Made by a program: the position numbers and the translations under genes. From a virus, in the IMG/VR virus record IMGVR_UViG_3300048029_000388, positions 1 to 24,298 of that record: DNA of 24,298 bases; one strand, written 5' to 3'. The notes below the pieces were generated by a model. It did not search any database. It worked only from the letters and a program-made list of their open reading frames with translations, and had not been told where the DNA came from. This document shows, one piece after another, positions 1 through 6,568 of the stretch; within the stretch, counting starts at the first letter, position 1, and each line of letters opens with the position of its first letter.

Positions 1-5
1 TAGCA

Positions 6-221
6 ATGGATAGTGAAATGAAAAAAAGTAAATCAATGTTAGGCGAAGTTACTAAAGAACTAACAGAAGCAGAATTTGATGAAGCGGCCGGTGAAAAGGA
101 CGCTTGTTATAGAAAAGTAAAAAGTCGCTACAAAGTATGGCCTAGTGCATATGCAAGTGGTGCCCTAGTAAAATGTCGTAAAGTTGGAGCGGCCAATTGG
201 GGAAATAAGAGTAAAAAGTGA
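6..221 (+). CDS. Conserved small basic phage protein (possibly 5'-partial)
   Basis: A 71-residue Lys/Arg-rich protein. Residues about 34-71 hold a block (AC-YRKVKSRYKVWPSAYASG then ALVKCRKVGAANWG) that I recognise as recurrent in marine T4-like phage hypothetical proteins. Its two Cys sit in conserved-looking positions (ACY and VKCRK). The function is not known. The frame stays open to the left window edge, so ATG at 6 or the in-frame ATG at 18 may be internal and the true start may lie outside. The stop overlaps a GTG start of the next small gene, which suggests translational coupling. The neighbour at 384 also carries a short basic phage domain of the same general style. Confidence is good that it is real and low on role. 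Confidence 0.7.
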   Translation: MDSEMKKSKSMLGEVTKELTEAEFDEAAGEKDACYRKVKSRYKVWPSAYASGALVKCRKVGAANWGNKSKK

Positions 222-397
222 TATTAACTTCCCACCAAGATAGTACAGGTAGTAACTGCCAAAATTGTGGATGGGGAAGTCATTGTGGTACAGCAAGATA
301 TGCTGAAGTAAGAGAAAGAAATACAGATTACGAGCCTTACCAAATAAAGGTTTGCAGTAGTTGCAGATGTGAGAAATGTTCAAATGTTGATAAATGA
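218..397 (+). CDS. Small Cys-rich (zinc-ribbon-like) protein, GTG start
   Basis: This 59-residue ORF fills the gap between two clear genes. It starts with GTG at 218, overlapping the upstream TGA, with a modest AAGAG about 7 bases before it. Seven Cys occur: a CxxC plus a third Cys at residues 14, 17 and 23, then 46, 49, 51 and 54 (CSSCRCEKC). The spacing of two CxxC-like knuckles about 25 residues apart is typical of small zinc ribbons. It has no membrane segment. It overlaps the next gene by 14 bases if that gene starts at ATG 384. Function is unknown; zinc binding is inferred from Cys spacing only. It is easily missed because of its length and non-ATG start. Confidence 0.6.
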   Translation: MILTSHQDSTGSNCQNCGWGSHCGTARYAEVRERNTDYEPYQIKVCSSCRCEKCSNVDK

Positions 398-677
398 AGT
401 AACAAACGAAGATTTACGTAAATGGTTTAAGGACAAGTGGGTGAATATTGGCAAGAAAGACAAGTCCGGCAAGCACCCGCCTTGTGGTTCTAGTGGAAAG
501 AAAAGTGGTTATGCCAAGTGCGTTCCTTCTTCCAAAGCTAAAAGCATGAGCAAGAAAGATAAAGAATCCGCGGTGCGACGTAAAAGGTCAGCACAAAACA
601 AAGCAGGTCGCGGTGGTAAGAAATCCGGTTCAGGTACTGGAAAGAAGCCTATTAGGGTAGCCACTAAGGCCAAATGA
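384..677 (+). CDS. DUF5872-like small basic protein
   Basis: A 97-residue protein. The N-terminal part reads LRKWFKDKWVNIGKKDKSGK followed by HPPCG and a Y-AKCVP block, which matches the short DUF5872-type domain found in many phage and bacterial hypothetical proteins. The remainder is a Lys/Arg/Gly/Ser-rich tail with KKSGSGTGKKP, suggesting nucleic acid contact or disorder. I prefer ATG 384 over the in-frame GTG 369 because the protein then starts directly before the conserved region. It overlaps the next gene by ATGA. Cys in HPPCG and AKC could bind metal. The molecular role of the family is not known to me. Confidence 0.75.
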   Translation: MLINEVTNEDLRKWFKDKWVNIGKKDKSGKHPPCGSSGKKSGYAKCVPSSKAKSMSKKDKESAVRRKRSAQNKAGRGGKKSGSGTGKKPIRVATKAK

Positions 678-1327
678 CAATGAAAATATTTGATGAAGAG
701 GCATACGCCTCACATCCAGGTTCAAACTGGGTGTATAATAAATTGACTCTATCCGAAAAATTAGGATATGTATGTGGCCCAGCAGGAGTTAAAGTCCCAG
801 AATCAGGAGAATATATTATAAGACCAATAATGAATTTATCTGGTATGGGTATAAAAGCAAAAATAGTTGAATGTAAAAAAGGCAAAACACCTACATGGGA
901 GCCAGGATTATTTTGGTGTGAAGTGTTTAAAGGCAGACATATTAGTGCAGACTTTTTATATAGAAAAGGCGAAAGATTTACAAAATTTGTTAGTGAAGGA
1001 TTTAATAGTAAAAAAGAATTATACAAGTTTACTCGATGGGACAAATTAGAAAAATTACCAGAAGAGTGTGACATACCAACTTGGTTAGATAGTACATTAA
1101 ATCCAAATCACTGTAATGTAGAATTTATAGATGGAAAAATTATTGAAGTACATCTTAGGCATGGAACGGATTTTCCGGAAAATGCAACAACGATTATACC
1201 AATTTGGAAAGACTCAGACCAGCAAGAACATCATACTTGGATGTCTGCAGGTTATACATATATAGATAATCCAGATGATGCAGATGGCCATCTAGATAAT
1301 CCCCGAGTTGGTTTTTATTATAAGTAA
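674..1327 (+). CDS. Conserved phage hypothetical protein (217 aa)
   Basis: A soluble acidic protein whose start overlaps the previous stop (ATGA); ATG 680 is an in-frame alternative. Notable blocks are VCGPAGVKVPESGEYIIRPI and NLSGMGIKAKIVE near the N-terminus, and WEPGLFWCEVFKGRHISADF in the middle. The combination YIIRP, SGMG and WCEVFxGRHxSxD resembles an ATP-grasp-like order (lysine strand, glycine loop, E-x-F-x-G-x-H-x-x-x-D strand), but it is much shorter than usual ATP-grasp enzymes, so this is only a weak structural guess. No signal peptide or membrane segment. I do not recognise a named family. It is real by length, context and the overlap. Confidence 0.8.
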   Translation: MTMKIFDEEAYASHPGSNWVYNKLTLSEKLGYVCGPAGVKVPESGEYIIRPIMNLSGMGIKAKIVECKKGKTPTWEPGLFWCEVFKGRHISADFLYRKGERFTKFVSEGFNSKKELYKFTRWDKLEKLPEECDIPTWLDSTLNPNHCNVEFIDGKIIEVHLRHGTDFPENATTIIPIWKDSDQQEHHTWMSAGYTYIDNPDDADGHLDNPRVGFYYK

Positions 1328-1344
1328 TAGTATAGGAGATAAAA

Positions 1345-1575
1345 ATGTTTGAATGGGATCATTTAACAAAGGCAGGTGCAAGTTGGTTTAGACATTTCTA
1401 TATGGCTATGTATTATAGTGGTATTGCATTCCTAGTAGGAATATTTGGTATAATACATGCAATCTTTCCTCCAGCATTTGGGTTTTTACCATACAGACTG
1501 GCAAAAAAGATTACTGATGGCGCAGAGAAAAACTTTCCAGCCTGTATAATAGACTTAGAAGAAAAAAAGAAATAG
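1345..1575 (+). CDS. Small membrane protein, DUF6356-like
   Basis: A 76-residue protein with a strong ribosome binding site (TAGGAGAT, about 5 bases before the ATG). The pattern HLTKAGASWFRHFYMAMYYS followed by a hydrophobic stretch and IIHAIFPPAFGFLP matches the DUF6356 type: a soluble start, one membrane-spanning helix (about residues 27-46), then the His-Ala-x-x-Pro turn. The end is charged. It probably sits in the inner membrane. The function of the family is unknown. It is followed after one base by the ANL enzyme gene, so the two are probably co-translated. Confidence 0.7.
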   Translation: MFEWDHLTKAGASWFRHFYMAMYYSGIAFLVGIFGIIHAIFPPAFGFLPYRLAKKITDGAEKNFPACIIDLEEKKK

Positions 1576-1576
1576 T

Positions 1577-2638
1577 ATGAAAATATATATTGACGGTGAT
1601 GAACTATCTTCCGTTGAGCTTAGACGAAAACTTAATGAACATCCAAGTTACCAAAAAACGTTAACAGCAGAATATAAGGAAAATATTTTAGCAGGTTTAC
1701 ATAATTGGAGATATAGTCTAGGTTACGGATATGGAGATGAAGGTCCAGGATTTGTAAATGTTACAACAAGTGGCACGACTGGATACCCACAACGAATTAG
1801 CCACACACGAGATACAATAGAACAAGTAGTTGAAGCAAATATAAAACTACTCAACTTAAATAAAAATAGTATAATTTATAGTTTGTACAGTCCACGAGGT
1901 ATCGCTTGGACTGTTTTAAATTTGTATTTGGCGGCAAAATTAGATTGCACGTTATACATAGAAAGTTTTAAAGGTATAAGTTATATAGACAGAATTCATA
2001 AAACTAGACCTACACATACACTATTGTTACCTAATGCATGGAAGGCTCTACATGGACATCCTAAGTGGCAAGACTTAGACTATAGCAGTGTGGATAGGTT
2101 AATTATTGGAAGTGATTTTACTCCAGAAGGTTGCATGAATGAACTTAGACAACACAACCCAAATATTGTTTACAATGTTTACGGAAGCACGGAAGTGCCT
2201 CCTATAGTTCTTTACAGTGAAGATGAAAATACATATAGCAAAGATAGTATTCCAGAAGGTTGTAGTGTAAAACTACATAACACACAAATTTGTGCTAAGT
2301 GGAGTACACAGGACGAGTATTGGATAAGTGGTGATTGTGTAGAAGGTGATATGGATAGTTTTGTTTTAAATGGCAGAGTTCCTAATATGTTTAAGCAAGA
2401 TGTATACAGGGTATATCCTGAACAACTTGAAAAAACAGCAGTAGCACTAGGTGCAGATTTAGCCTTATGTCAACAAGTGAAAAACAGATGTGTTCTGCAT
2501 TATACAGGTAGTATGGATGAACGGGCAGTAGAGGAACGTTACATGGACATACCCCGATTTAGAATGAAGAAAGTCGATGAGATTAAGGTAGACGATAATC
2601 TAAGAAAAATAATCAGAACACAGAAGTTTAAGGATTAA
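1577..2638 (+). CDS. Compact ANL-superfamily adenylate-forming enzyme (AMP-binding)
   Basis: ANL enzymes activate a carboxylate as an acyl-adenylate with ATP and often transfer it to a thiol. Seen here: P-loop TTSGTTGYPQ (residues 63-72), the adenine motif YGSTE (202-206), the ribose-binding ISGD (250-253), the hinge region NGRVPNMFKQDVYRVYP (265-281) and a short C-terminal region with a candidate catalytic Lys near 344 (LRKIIR). At 353 residues it lacks about 100-150 N-terminal residues normally ahead of the P-loop and has a shortened C-terminal domain, so it is a minimal form. It lies 2 bases ahead of an SGNH-hydrolase-like gene, which would suit a two-step acyl activation and transfer scheme. 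Substrate is unknown. Family call is confident, reaction is inferred. Confidence 0.85.
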   Translation: MKIYIDGDELSSVELRRKLNEHPSYQKTLTAEYKENILAGLHNWRYSLGYGYGDEGPGFVNVTTSGTTGYPQRISHTRDTIEQVVEANIKLLNLNKNSIIYSLYSPRGIAWTVLNLYLAAKLDCTLYIESFKGISYIDRIHKTRPTHTLLLPNAWKALHGHPKWQDLDYSSVDRLIIGSDFTPEGCMNELRQHNPNIVYNVYGSTEVPPIVLYSEDENTYSKDSIPEGCSVKLHNTQICAKWSTQDEYWISGDCVEGDMDSFVLNGRVPNMFKQDVYRVYPEQLEKTAVALGADLALCQQVKNRCVLHYTGSMDERAVEERYMDIPRFRMKKVDEIKVDDNLRKIIRTQKFKD

Positions 2639-2640
2639 GA

Positions 2641-3414
2641 ATGATATACGCAATAGGTACAAGTCACACATATGGAATGTGTAGAGGTATAGAGAATGGT
2701 GTTCTTGAAAAAACATGGTGTGATGTACTACAGGAACGAGTAGGAAAACCTGTTATCAATTATGGTAGATCAGGAGTAAACAATTTACAACTTATAGAAA
2801 TGGCAGAATATATTTGTAAAAATGACAAGCCTGAATTAATTATTGCAGAACTAAGATGGACAACTCATCCACTTATGTATGAGAAGCACAAACCAGAAAA
2901 AGCATCTGTAGATCTATTTGCAAAAACAAGGTATAATGGTGGTGGTGATACTGACAAGTATGGTGAACTATATAGGGAAATACATTATGGTTGGGCAAAA
3001 CATGTAGAGTACATTGAAAAACGTTTTCCAGAATTTACTAGTAATTTAAGTGAACAAGAACTTCAAGATGTTAAGGGTTGGATAAAAGTCAGTTTCCTAC
3101 ATAACATTATGGAAGATCAGTATAAGCGTCAAGCTCTAAGTAATTTTTATCACTTACAAAGTGTATGTGATAATCATAACATACCTCTAAAAATGTTTGT
3201 TTGGACTGCAAGTAATTATGCAGATTTAAGTGAAAGCAAATTTGATATGTCTGGATTAGGTACATTTGACTTTTTTAAAGACGGAAAAACATTTATTGAA
3301 CACGCTGGTGATTGGACTCAACAACATAGATGTGAATGTGAACATTTTAAATTACCAGTACATGAACACTTAGTAGACATTATTGAACAAGAAGTTTTAG
3401 ATGTTTTTAAATAA
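2641..3414 (+). CDS. SGNH/GDSL-hydrolase-like protein, copy 1 (CxCxH variant)
   Basis: SGNH enzymes hydrolyse or transfer ester-linked acyl groups using Ser, Gly, Asn and His. Block I is AIGTSHTYG (candidate nucleophile Ser8). A Gly block follows in YGRSGVNN, and IIAELRW corresponds to the strand before block III. The C-terminal catalytic block usually reads DxxH; here it is CECEH (231-235), so the Asp position holds Glu and two Cys flank it. The same CxCxH arrangement recurs in the protein at 16543. At 257 residues it has no signal peptide, so it is cytoplasmic. It follows the ANL gene by 2 bases and is one of five paralogues here. Catalytic activity is uncertain because of the changed triad. 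Confidence 0.7.
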   Translation: MIYAIGTSHTYGMCRGIENGVLEKTWCDVLQERVGKPVINYGRSGVNNLQLIEMAEYICKNDKPELIIAELRWTTHPLMYEKHKPEKASVDLFAKTRYNGGGDTDKYGELYREIHYGWAKHVEYIEKRFPEFTSNLSEQELQDVKGWIKVSFLHNIMEDQYKRQALSNFYHLQSVCDNHNIPLKMFVWTASNYADLSESKFDMSGLGTFDFFKDGKTFIEHAGDWTQQHRCECEHFKLPVHEHLVDIIEQEVLDVFK

Positions 3415-3417
3415 ATA
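3410..3417 (+). promoter_or_regulatory. Candidate T4-type late promoter box
   Basis: AATAAATA fits the NATAAATA late promoter box of T4-like phages. It sits at the end of the upstream gene and 23 bases before the ATG at 3441, with a good Shine-Dalgarno (GGGAGA) between. The genome is AT-rich and the same 8-mer also occurs inside a coding region near 23226, so chance is a real possibility. Confidence 0.35.
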
Positions 3418-3440
3418 CAATATAAGCAAGGGAGAAAACC

Positions 3441-3638
3441 ATGAGCAGTAAAGACGATACAGGTAAACTCGAGATAGCAGTTCGAATCCTTGGCAATGAA
3501 TTAGTTGCACTAAAAATGACAGTAGACGACTTCAAAATGAAGTGGTTAGTATATGGAGTGTTAACAGTAGTTGTCCTAGCATGGGCAGGAGGCACATATG
3601 GTCCTGCATTATTTGATATGGTAGGTAGTGATGGGTAA
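3441..3638 (+). CDS. Small single-span membrane protein
   Basis: A 65-residue protein with ribosome binding site AGGGAGA 6-7 bases before the ATG. The N-terminal half (KLEIAVRILGNELVALKMTV) looks like an amphipathic helix. A hydrophobic segment follows (about residues 35-53, WLVYGVLTVVVLAWAGG). Topology is probably a cytoplasmic N-terminus with a single membrane anchor. It is the first gene after the candidate late promoter at 3410 and overlaps the next gene. No named family recognised. Similar short helix-plus-anchor proteins are common in phage accessory regions. Confidence 0.75.
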   Translation: MSSKDDTGKLEIAVRILGNELVALKMTVDDFKMKWLVYGVLTVVVLAWAGGTYGPALFDMVGSDG

Positions 3639-3882
3639 GAAACGTAGTAGAGCAAAACAGGTTAGTAAGGGTATTACACACCAAAATAGGAATTCTATTT
3701 CAAAAGCAGTACGTAGGGATTATATGAAATCGCCTGAAAGATTGCAAAACCAGTTAGAGGCTCATTTAAAAGGAAAACGTGTAGTATTAACTATAGAAAA
3801 TCCAAACAAAAATGAAACAAACAAACGTTTTATTAAAGTGGTTTCAACAGACCATTGGAAGAGTGGATTTAGAACAAAATGA
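3631..3882 (+). CDS. Conserved basic protein of T4-like marine phages
   Basis: An 83-residue, strongly basic protein starting MGKKRSRAKQ. I chose ATG 3631 over the GTG one codon upstream because it gives a normal start and overlaps the upstream stop region. The middle (MKSPERLQNQLEAHLKGKRV then LTIENPNKNETNKRFIKV) resembles a short conserved protein seen in T4-like cyanophages and relatives. A beta-rich core after a helical N-terminus is likely. It has no Cys. It overlaps the next gene by ATGA. Role unknown; the charge suggests nucleic acid or virion contact. Confidence 0.75.
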   Translation: MGKKRSRAKQVSKGITHQNRNSISKAVRRDYMKSPERLQNQLEAHLKGKRVVLTIENPNKNETNKRFIKVVSTDHWKSGFRTK

Positions 3883-5291
3883 GAGCAGACGAATTCTTAG
3901 TAGAAGCAGGACTAGAAAACAGTCAATTACGTAAGCACAGCGGAAAATATTTACAAGTGCTTCTTAATAAAATTAAGGCTGGAGATCCGTTAGAGATTGT
4001 TCCTGATAAGCAAGCAAGATTTGGCGAAAAAGTTATCGTCGATAAAAAGGCGGCCGATGAATTAATGATGGCTTACTTTGGTACTAAAGAATTTCCTGAT
4101 GCAGATCAAATGGATCTAGCACCTAATGGAGATATTATTCCTAAAACAGATCCAAGTAAAGTAATACTACAAGCACAGAATGGTGATGAGATTACTATTA
4201 GTAGTCTGCAAAAAACACCTGAATATAAAAGTGGTAAAGACTTTAATGCTGGTGATATTGGTGAGGCGGCACTTGGCGCTGGTGTATATGCAGTGTTTGT
4301 AAAACGTTCACAAGGTATTACAGAAGCTGACATCTTTGATATATTTAAAAAATTAGAAGGTGGTGAACTTGTAGGTAAAAATAATCTTAAAGGTGGTGTA
4401 AGTGGTGATAGTAGTAATGATAAAGTACATTTCAAACTTGCACTTAACACAACAAGTTACAAAGCAGTAGTAGGTGCTGGTAATACAGATAAACCACATG
4501 CACAAATTTTAGGCGCAGTAAGGAGCGCCGTCGAGTTTGCAAATAACAATGCAAAAGTTAAAGAAGCACTTACAGCGATCGAAGCTGATAAAGGCGAAAA
4601 TCAGGTAGTAGTGAATGCAGATGGTGTTTCAGATCAAAGCGTAAAGGCAGATCTTTTCCTTACAGTAGATGGTACAACAGTAAACCTATTAAGTCTGAAA
4701 GCGGGTGACGTCAAACAATTTGGACAAGTAAGCGGATACAACTTTGATCAACTAGAACAATTTTTTAATACTAGTTTTGGTGTTAATATTGACAATAGAT
4801 TAAAGAATGAATTTGCAGATGGTGATCCTGTAACAAGTTTTGAAGCAATACATAAAGTATATAATCAGGTTGCTAAAAGTATAAACAGTGAACTATCAGG
4901 CGATAACACACAAAACGAAACACGTTTTGTTGAAAGACTATACAACGGAATTAAACACCACGCCATGAGTGGTGAAGAGGGTACAAACATGGTTATCCTA
5001 AAGACAACACCAAACGCACCTGGTTATACAGAACTACAGTTTGGTGAACCATTAAGACAGGCAATGGAAGGCATTGACCTTTACTTAAAGTATGAAGCGC
5101 CAGGGCAACGTAAACCTGCAAAGATTGAAGTATGGGGTAAAGGAGATCAAGGTGGTGACGCAATGTTCCTACGCCTACGTAGTAACTTTAAATCTGAGGG
5201 CAAGGGTTATGTACGTAATATTGTTGAAATGGGTCCATTGTTAAAAACAATAGCACAATTAGAAAAAAGAATGGTTAAGGGCGGAAAATGA
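3879..5291 (+). CDS. Large phage protein with possible PD-(D/E)XK-like nuclease core
   Basis: A 470-residue soluble protein. Residues about 125-136 (AGDIGEAALGAG), 256-261 (VKADLFL) and 271-283 (LSLKAGDVKQFGQ) reproduce the order Glu helix, Asp strand, (S/E)xK strand, then Gln seen in restriction-endonuclease-like folds; candidates are Glu129, Asp258, Lys274 and Gln280. In many type II restriction enzymes the segment reads KxDI...ISLKxG...Q, which this strongly echoes. The C-terminal part has FLRLRSNFKSEGKGYVRN, a basic patch that could contact DNA. The ATGA overlaps with both neighbours suggest tight co-translation. It could instead be a structural protein of unknown fold. The nuclease idea is inference from motif order only. 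Confidence 0.7.
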   Translation: MRADEFLVEAGLENSQLRKHSGKYLQVLLNKIKAGDPLEIVPDKQARFGEKVIVDKKAADELMMAYFGTKEFPDADQMDLAPNGDIIPKTDPSKVILQAQNGDEITISSLQKTPEYKSGKDFNAGDIGEAALGAGVYAVFVKRSQGITEADIFDIFKKLEGGELVGKNNLKGGVSGDSSNDKVHFKLALNTTSYKAVVGAGNTDKPHAQILGAVRSAVEFANNNAKVKEALTAIEADKGENQVVVNADGVSDQSVKADLFLTVDGTTVNLLSLKAGDVKQFGQVSGYNFDQLEQFFNTSFGVNIDNRLKNEFADGDPVTSFEAIHKVYNQVAKSINSELSGDNTQNETRFVERLYNGIKHHAMSGEEGTNMVILKTTPNAPGYTELQFGEPLRQAMEGIDLYLKYEAPGQRKPAKIEVWGKGDQGGDAMFLRLRSNFKSEGKGYVRNIVEMGPLLKTIAQLEKRMVKGGK

Positions 5292-5566
5292 TTTGGGATA
5301 TGATAGAACGTATGGCAAGCGATAGGCTGTGGATTTATACAGCATTAGCAGGAAGCATCTTCGGTGCTCTTTTTGTTGCCTGGGCTACTGACACACGTAT
5401 TGCATTATGGGCATATGGTAAGTGGTCAGCATTACTTAACTTCTTTGTAGAGCGTTGGGGGTGGACTTGGTTTAAACAAGATCCCAATGCATGGAAAAAA
5501 CTTAATCCAAACCTATCACGTAAGATTGAAGAACTAGAAAATCGTATCAAAAAACTTGAAAAATAG
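5288..5566 (+). CDS. Membrane-anchored coiled-coil protein
   Basis: A 92-residue protein that overlaps the previous gene (ATGA). An N-terminal hydrophobic segment (about residues 14-32, LWIYTALAGSIFGALFVAW) is followed by a Trp-rich juxtamembrane region (FFVERWGWTWFKQDPNAW) and ends in a short heptad-like helix (LSRKIEELENRIKKLEK). This is an inner-membrane anchor with a cytoplasmic coiled coil, suited to oligomerisation or to recruiting a partner. No named family recognised. It is the last gene before the promoter at 5569. Confidence 0.75.
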   Translation: MIWDMIERMASDRLWIYTALAGSIFGALFVAWATDTRIALWAYGKWSALLNFFVERWGWTWFKQDPNAWKKLNPNLSRKIEELENRIKKLEK

Positions 5567-5568
5567 TC

Positions 5569-5596
5569 TTGACAATACTTACAGATAGTGTATAAT
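5569..5596 (+). promoter_or_regulatory. Sigma70-type promoter for the DsbA-like/polymerase unit
   Basis: A perfect -35 TTGACA (5569-5574) and a perfect -10 TATAAT (5591-5596) with a 16-base spacer. The next ATG (5626) has AGGAG 6 bases upstream. The spacer lacks the palindrome found in the promoters at 10404, 12056 and 12902, so this promoter is probably controlled differently or is constitutive early. Confidence 0.85.
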
Positions 5597-5625
5597 CAAC
5601 TTATTCAATTACATAGGAGTTAATT

Positions 5626-5880
5626 ATGACAGCGTATTCTAGTGAAGATGTTGACAAGCTAAAGCGTATTATTCAAGAAGGAATTCATGTAACACAGGAA
5701 ACAGACACCCTTAAAGAAGGGCTACGTGATACTGTAAAGGCTGTTGCCGAAGAACTAGGTATCAAACCTAGTGTACTTAATAAAGCAATTCGTATTGCTT
5801 ATAAAGCAGAGGCAGGTAAAAACAGAGAAGAATATGAAGAACTAGAGGCAATTCTTGAATCAGTCGGACGAAACCAATAA
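5626..5880 (+). CDS. DsbA-like small dsDNA-binding protein (T4 type)
   Basis: An 84-residue protein with AGGAG 6 bases before the ATG. The sequence has a helical N-terminus (EDVDKLKRIIQEG), then LRDTVKAVAEELGIKPSVLN-KAIRIAYKA, which reads like a helix-turn-helix, and a Glu-rich C-terminal helix. This matches the DsbA family of T4-like phages, whose T4 member binds double-stranded DNA and is linked to late transcription. It heads the operon that contains DNA polymerase and has its own consensus promoter, in line with early expression. It is a candidate for binding one of the phage regulatory sites, though nothing shows which. The family call rests on similarity by eye. Confidence 0.6.
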   Translation: MTAYSSEDVDKLKRIIQEGIHVTQETDTLKEGLRDTVKAVAEELGIKPSVLNKAIRIAYKAEAGKNREEYEELEAILESVGRNQ

Positions 5881-6568
5881 AATATTTGTAGTATTTGCTA
5901 GTGGGCTTTGTGGTGAATTTATCATCTCAATGCTTACTGGCATGCGAGATCCAAATGAGTTTGATAGACTTACTGTAACACATGCAGGTTCATGTCATCT
6001 TAATAGACGTGATGAACCTGAGGTTGTATGTAGGAATAGAGAAAAACTTGAAAAACTTTTACAGGAAGAAGAGTATCCTACTTGGCTTGTAAAAGCACAT
6101 ATTAATATTGAAGATAGTGATCTTTTACTAGAACGCTATCCTAATAGTAAAGTTATTGCAATGACACAGGATCATCCTAGAGGATATCAAGGATTTTCAA
6201 ACTTTCTGTGGAAAGCGGTTCTAGCAGAATGGGACAAGTATGGTTGTGATAGTTACAACAAAATGTCAGGGCAAAACATAAAACTAAAAACAGAGATTAA
6301 CAAGGCTGGTGTAGATGCCTTATATAAAAAGTTTTTAGACCCTGCTCATTATCCAATACAAGCACAAGCCAAGATGGCTAGGTTTCCAGGAAGGTACTTT
6401 ACTTTTCCTTTAGATGTGCTATATAATGATAGACAAGGTACAATAGCCATGTTAGAGTACATAAGTGGTGAAAAGATAAATGATAGAGCAGAAGCGTTCT
6501 ATGATGAATACATGTCAAAACAACCTAAAAAACAATTTGTACTAAAGTACTGGGACATTATTAAATGA
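5855..6568 (+). CDS. Hypothetical protein, weakly sulfotransferase/P-loop-like N-terminus
   Basis: A 237-residue protein. TTG at 5855 is the only plausible start before the conserved beginning; AGAGG lies 6 bases upstream inside the DsbA-like gene, giving a 26-base overlap. The N-terminus KIFVVFASGLCGEFIISML looks like a strand, a Gly-rich turn and a helix, as in phosphate-binding loops of sulfotransferase-like proteins. Later comes a central YPNSKVIAMTQDHPRGYQGF block and an end rich in aromatic and basic residues. No clear second sulfotransferase motif is visible. Its position directly before the DNA polymerase (ATGA overlap) may reflect co-translation only. Function unknown. Confidence 0.7.
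   Translation: MNQSDETNKIFVVFASGLCGEFIISMLTGMRDPNEFDRLTVTHAGSCHLNRRDEPEVVCRNREKLEKLLQEEEYPTWLVKAHINIEDSDLLLERYPNSKVIAMTQDHPRGYQGFSNFLWKAVLAEWDKYGCDSYNKMSGQNIKLKTEINKAGVDALYKKFLDPAHYPIQAQAKMARFPGRYFTFPLDVLYNDRQGTIAMLEYISGEKINDRAEAFYDEYMSKQPKKQFVLKYWDIIK

Noticed and set aside
664-1074. Long minus-strand ORF opposite the gene at 674
   Set aside because: No ribosome binding site or promoter. The opposite strand has a complete gene with coupling overlaps. Similar minus-strand frames under 13932-14336, 17516-17959, 19475-19846 and 20496-20918 were rejected for the same reason.
3470-3510. GTTCGAATCC-like tRNA T-arm
   Set aside because: The stretch is in frame inside the small membrane protein gene at 3441, and no acceptor, anticodon or D arm can be paired around it.
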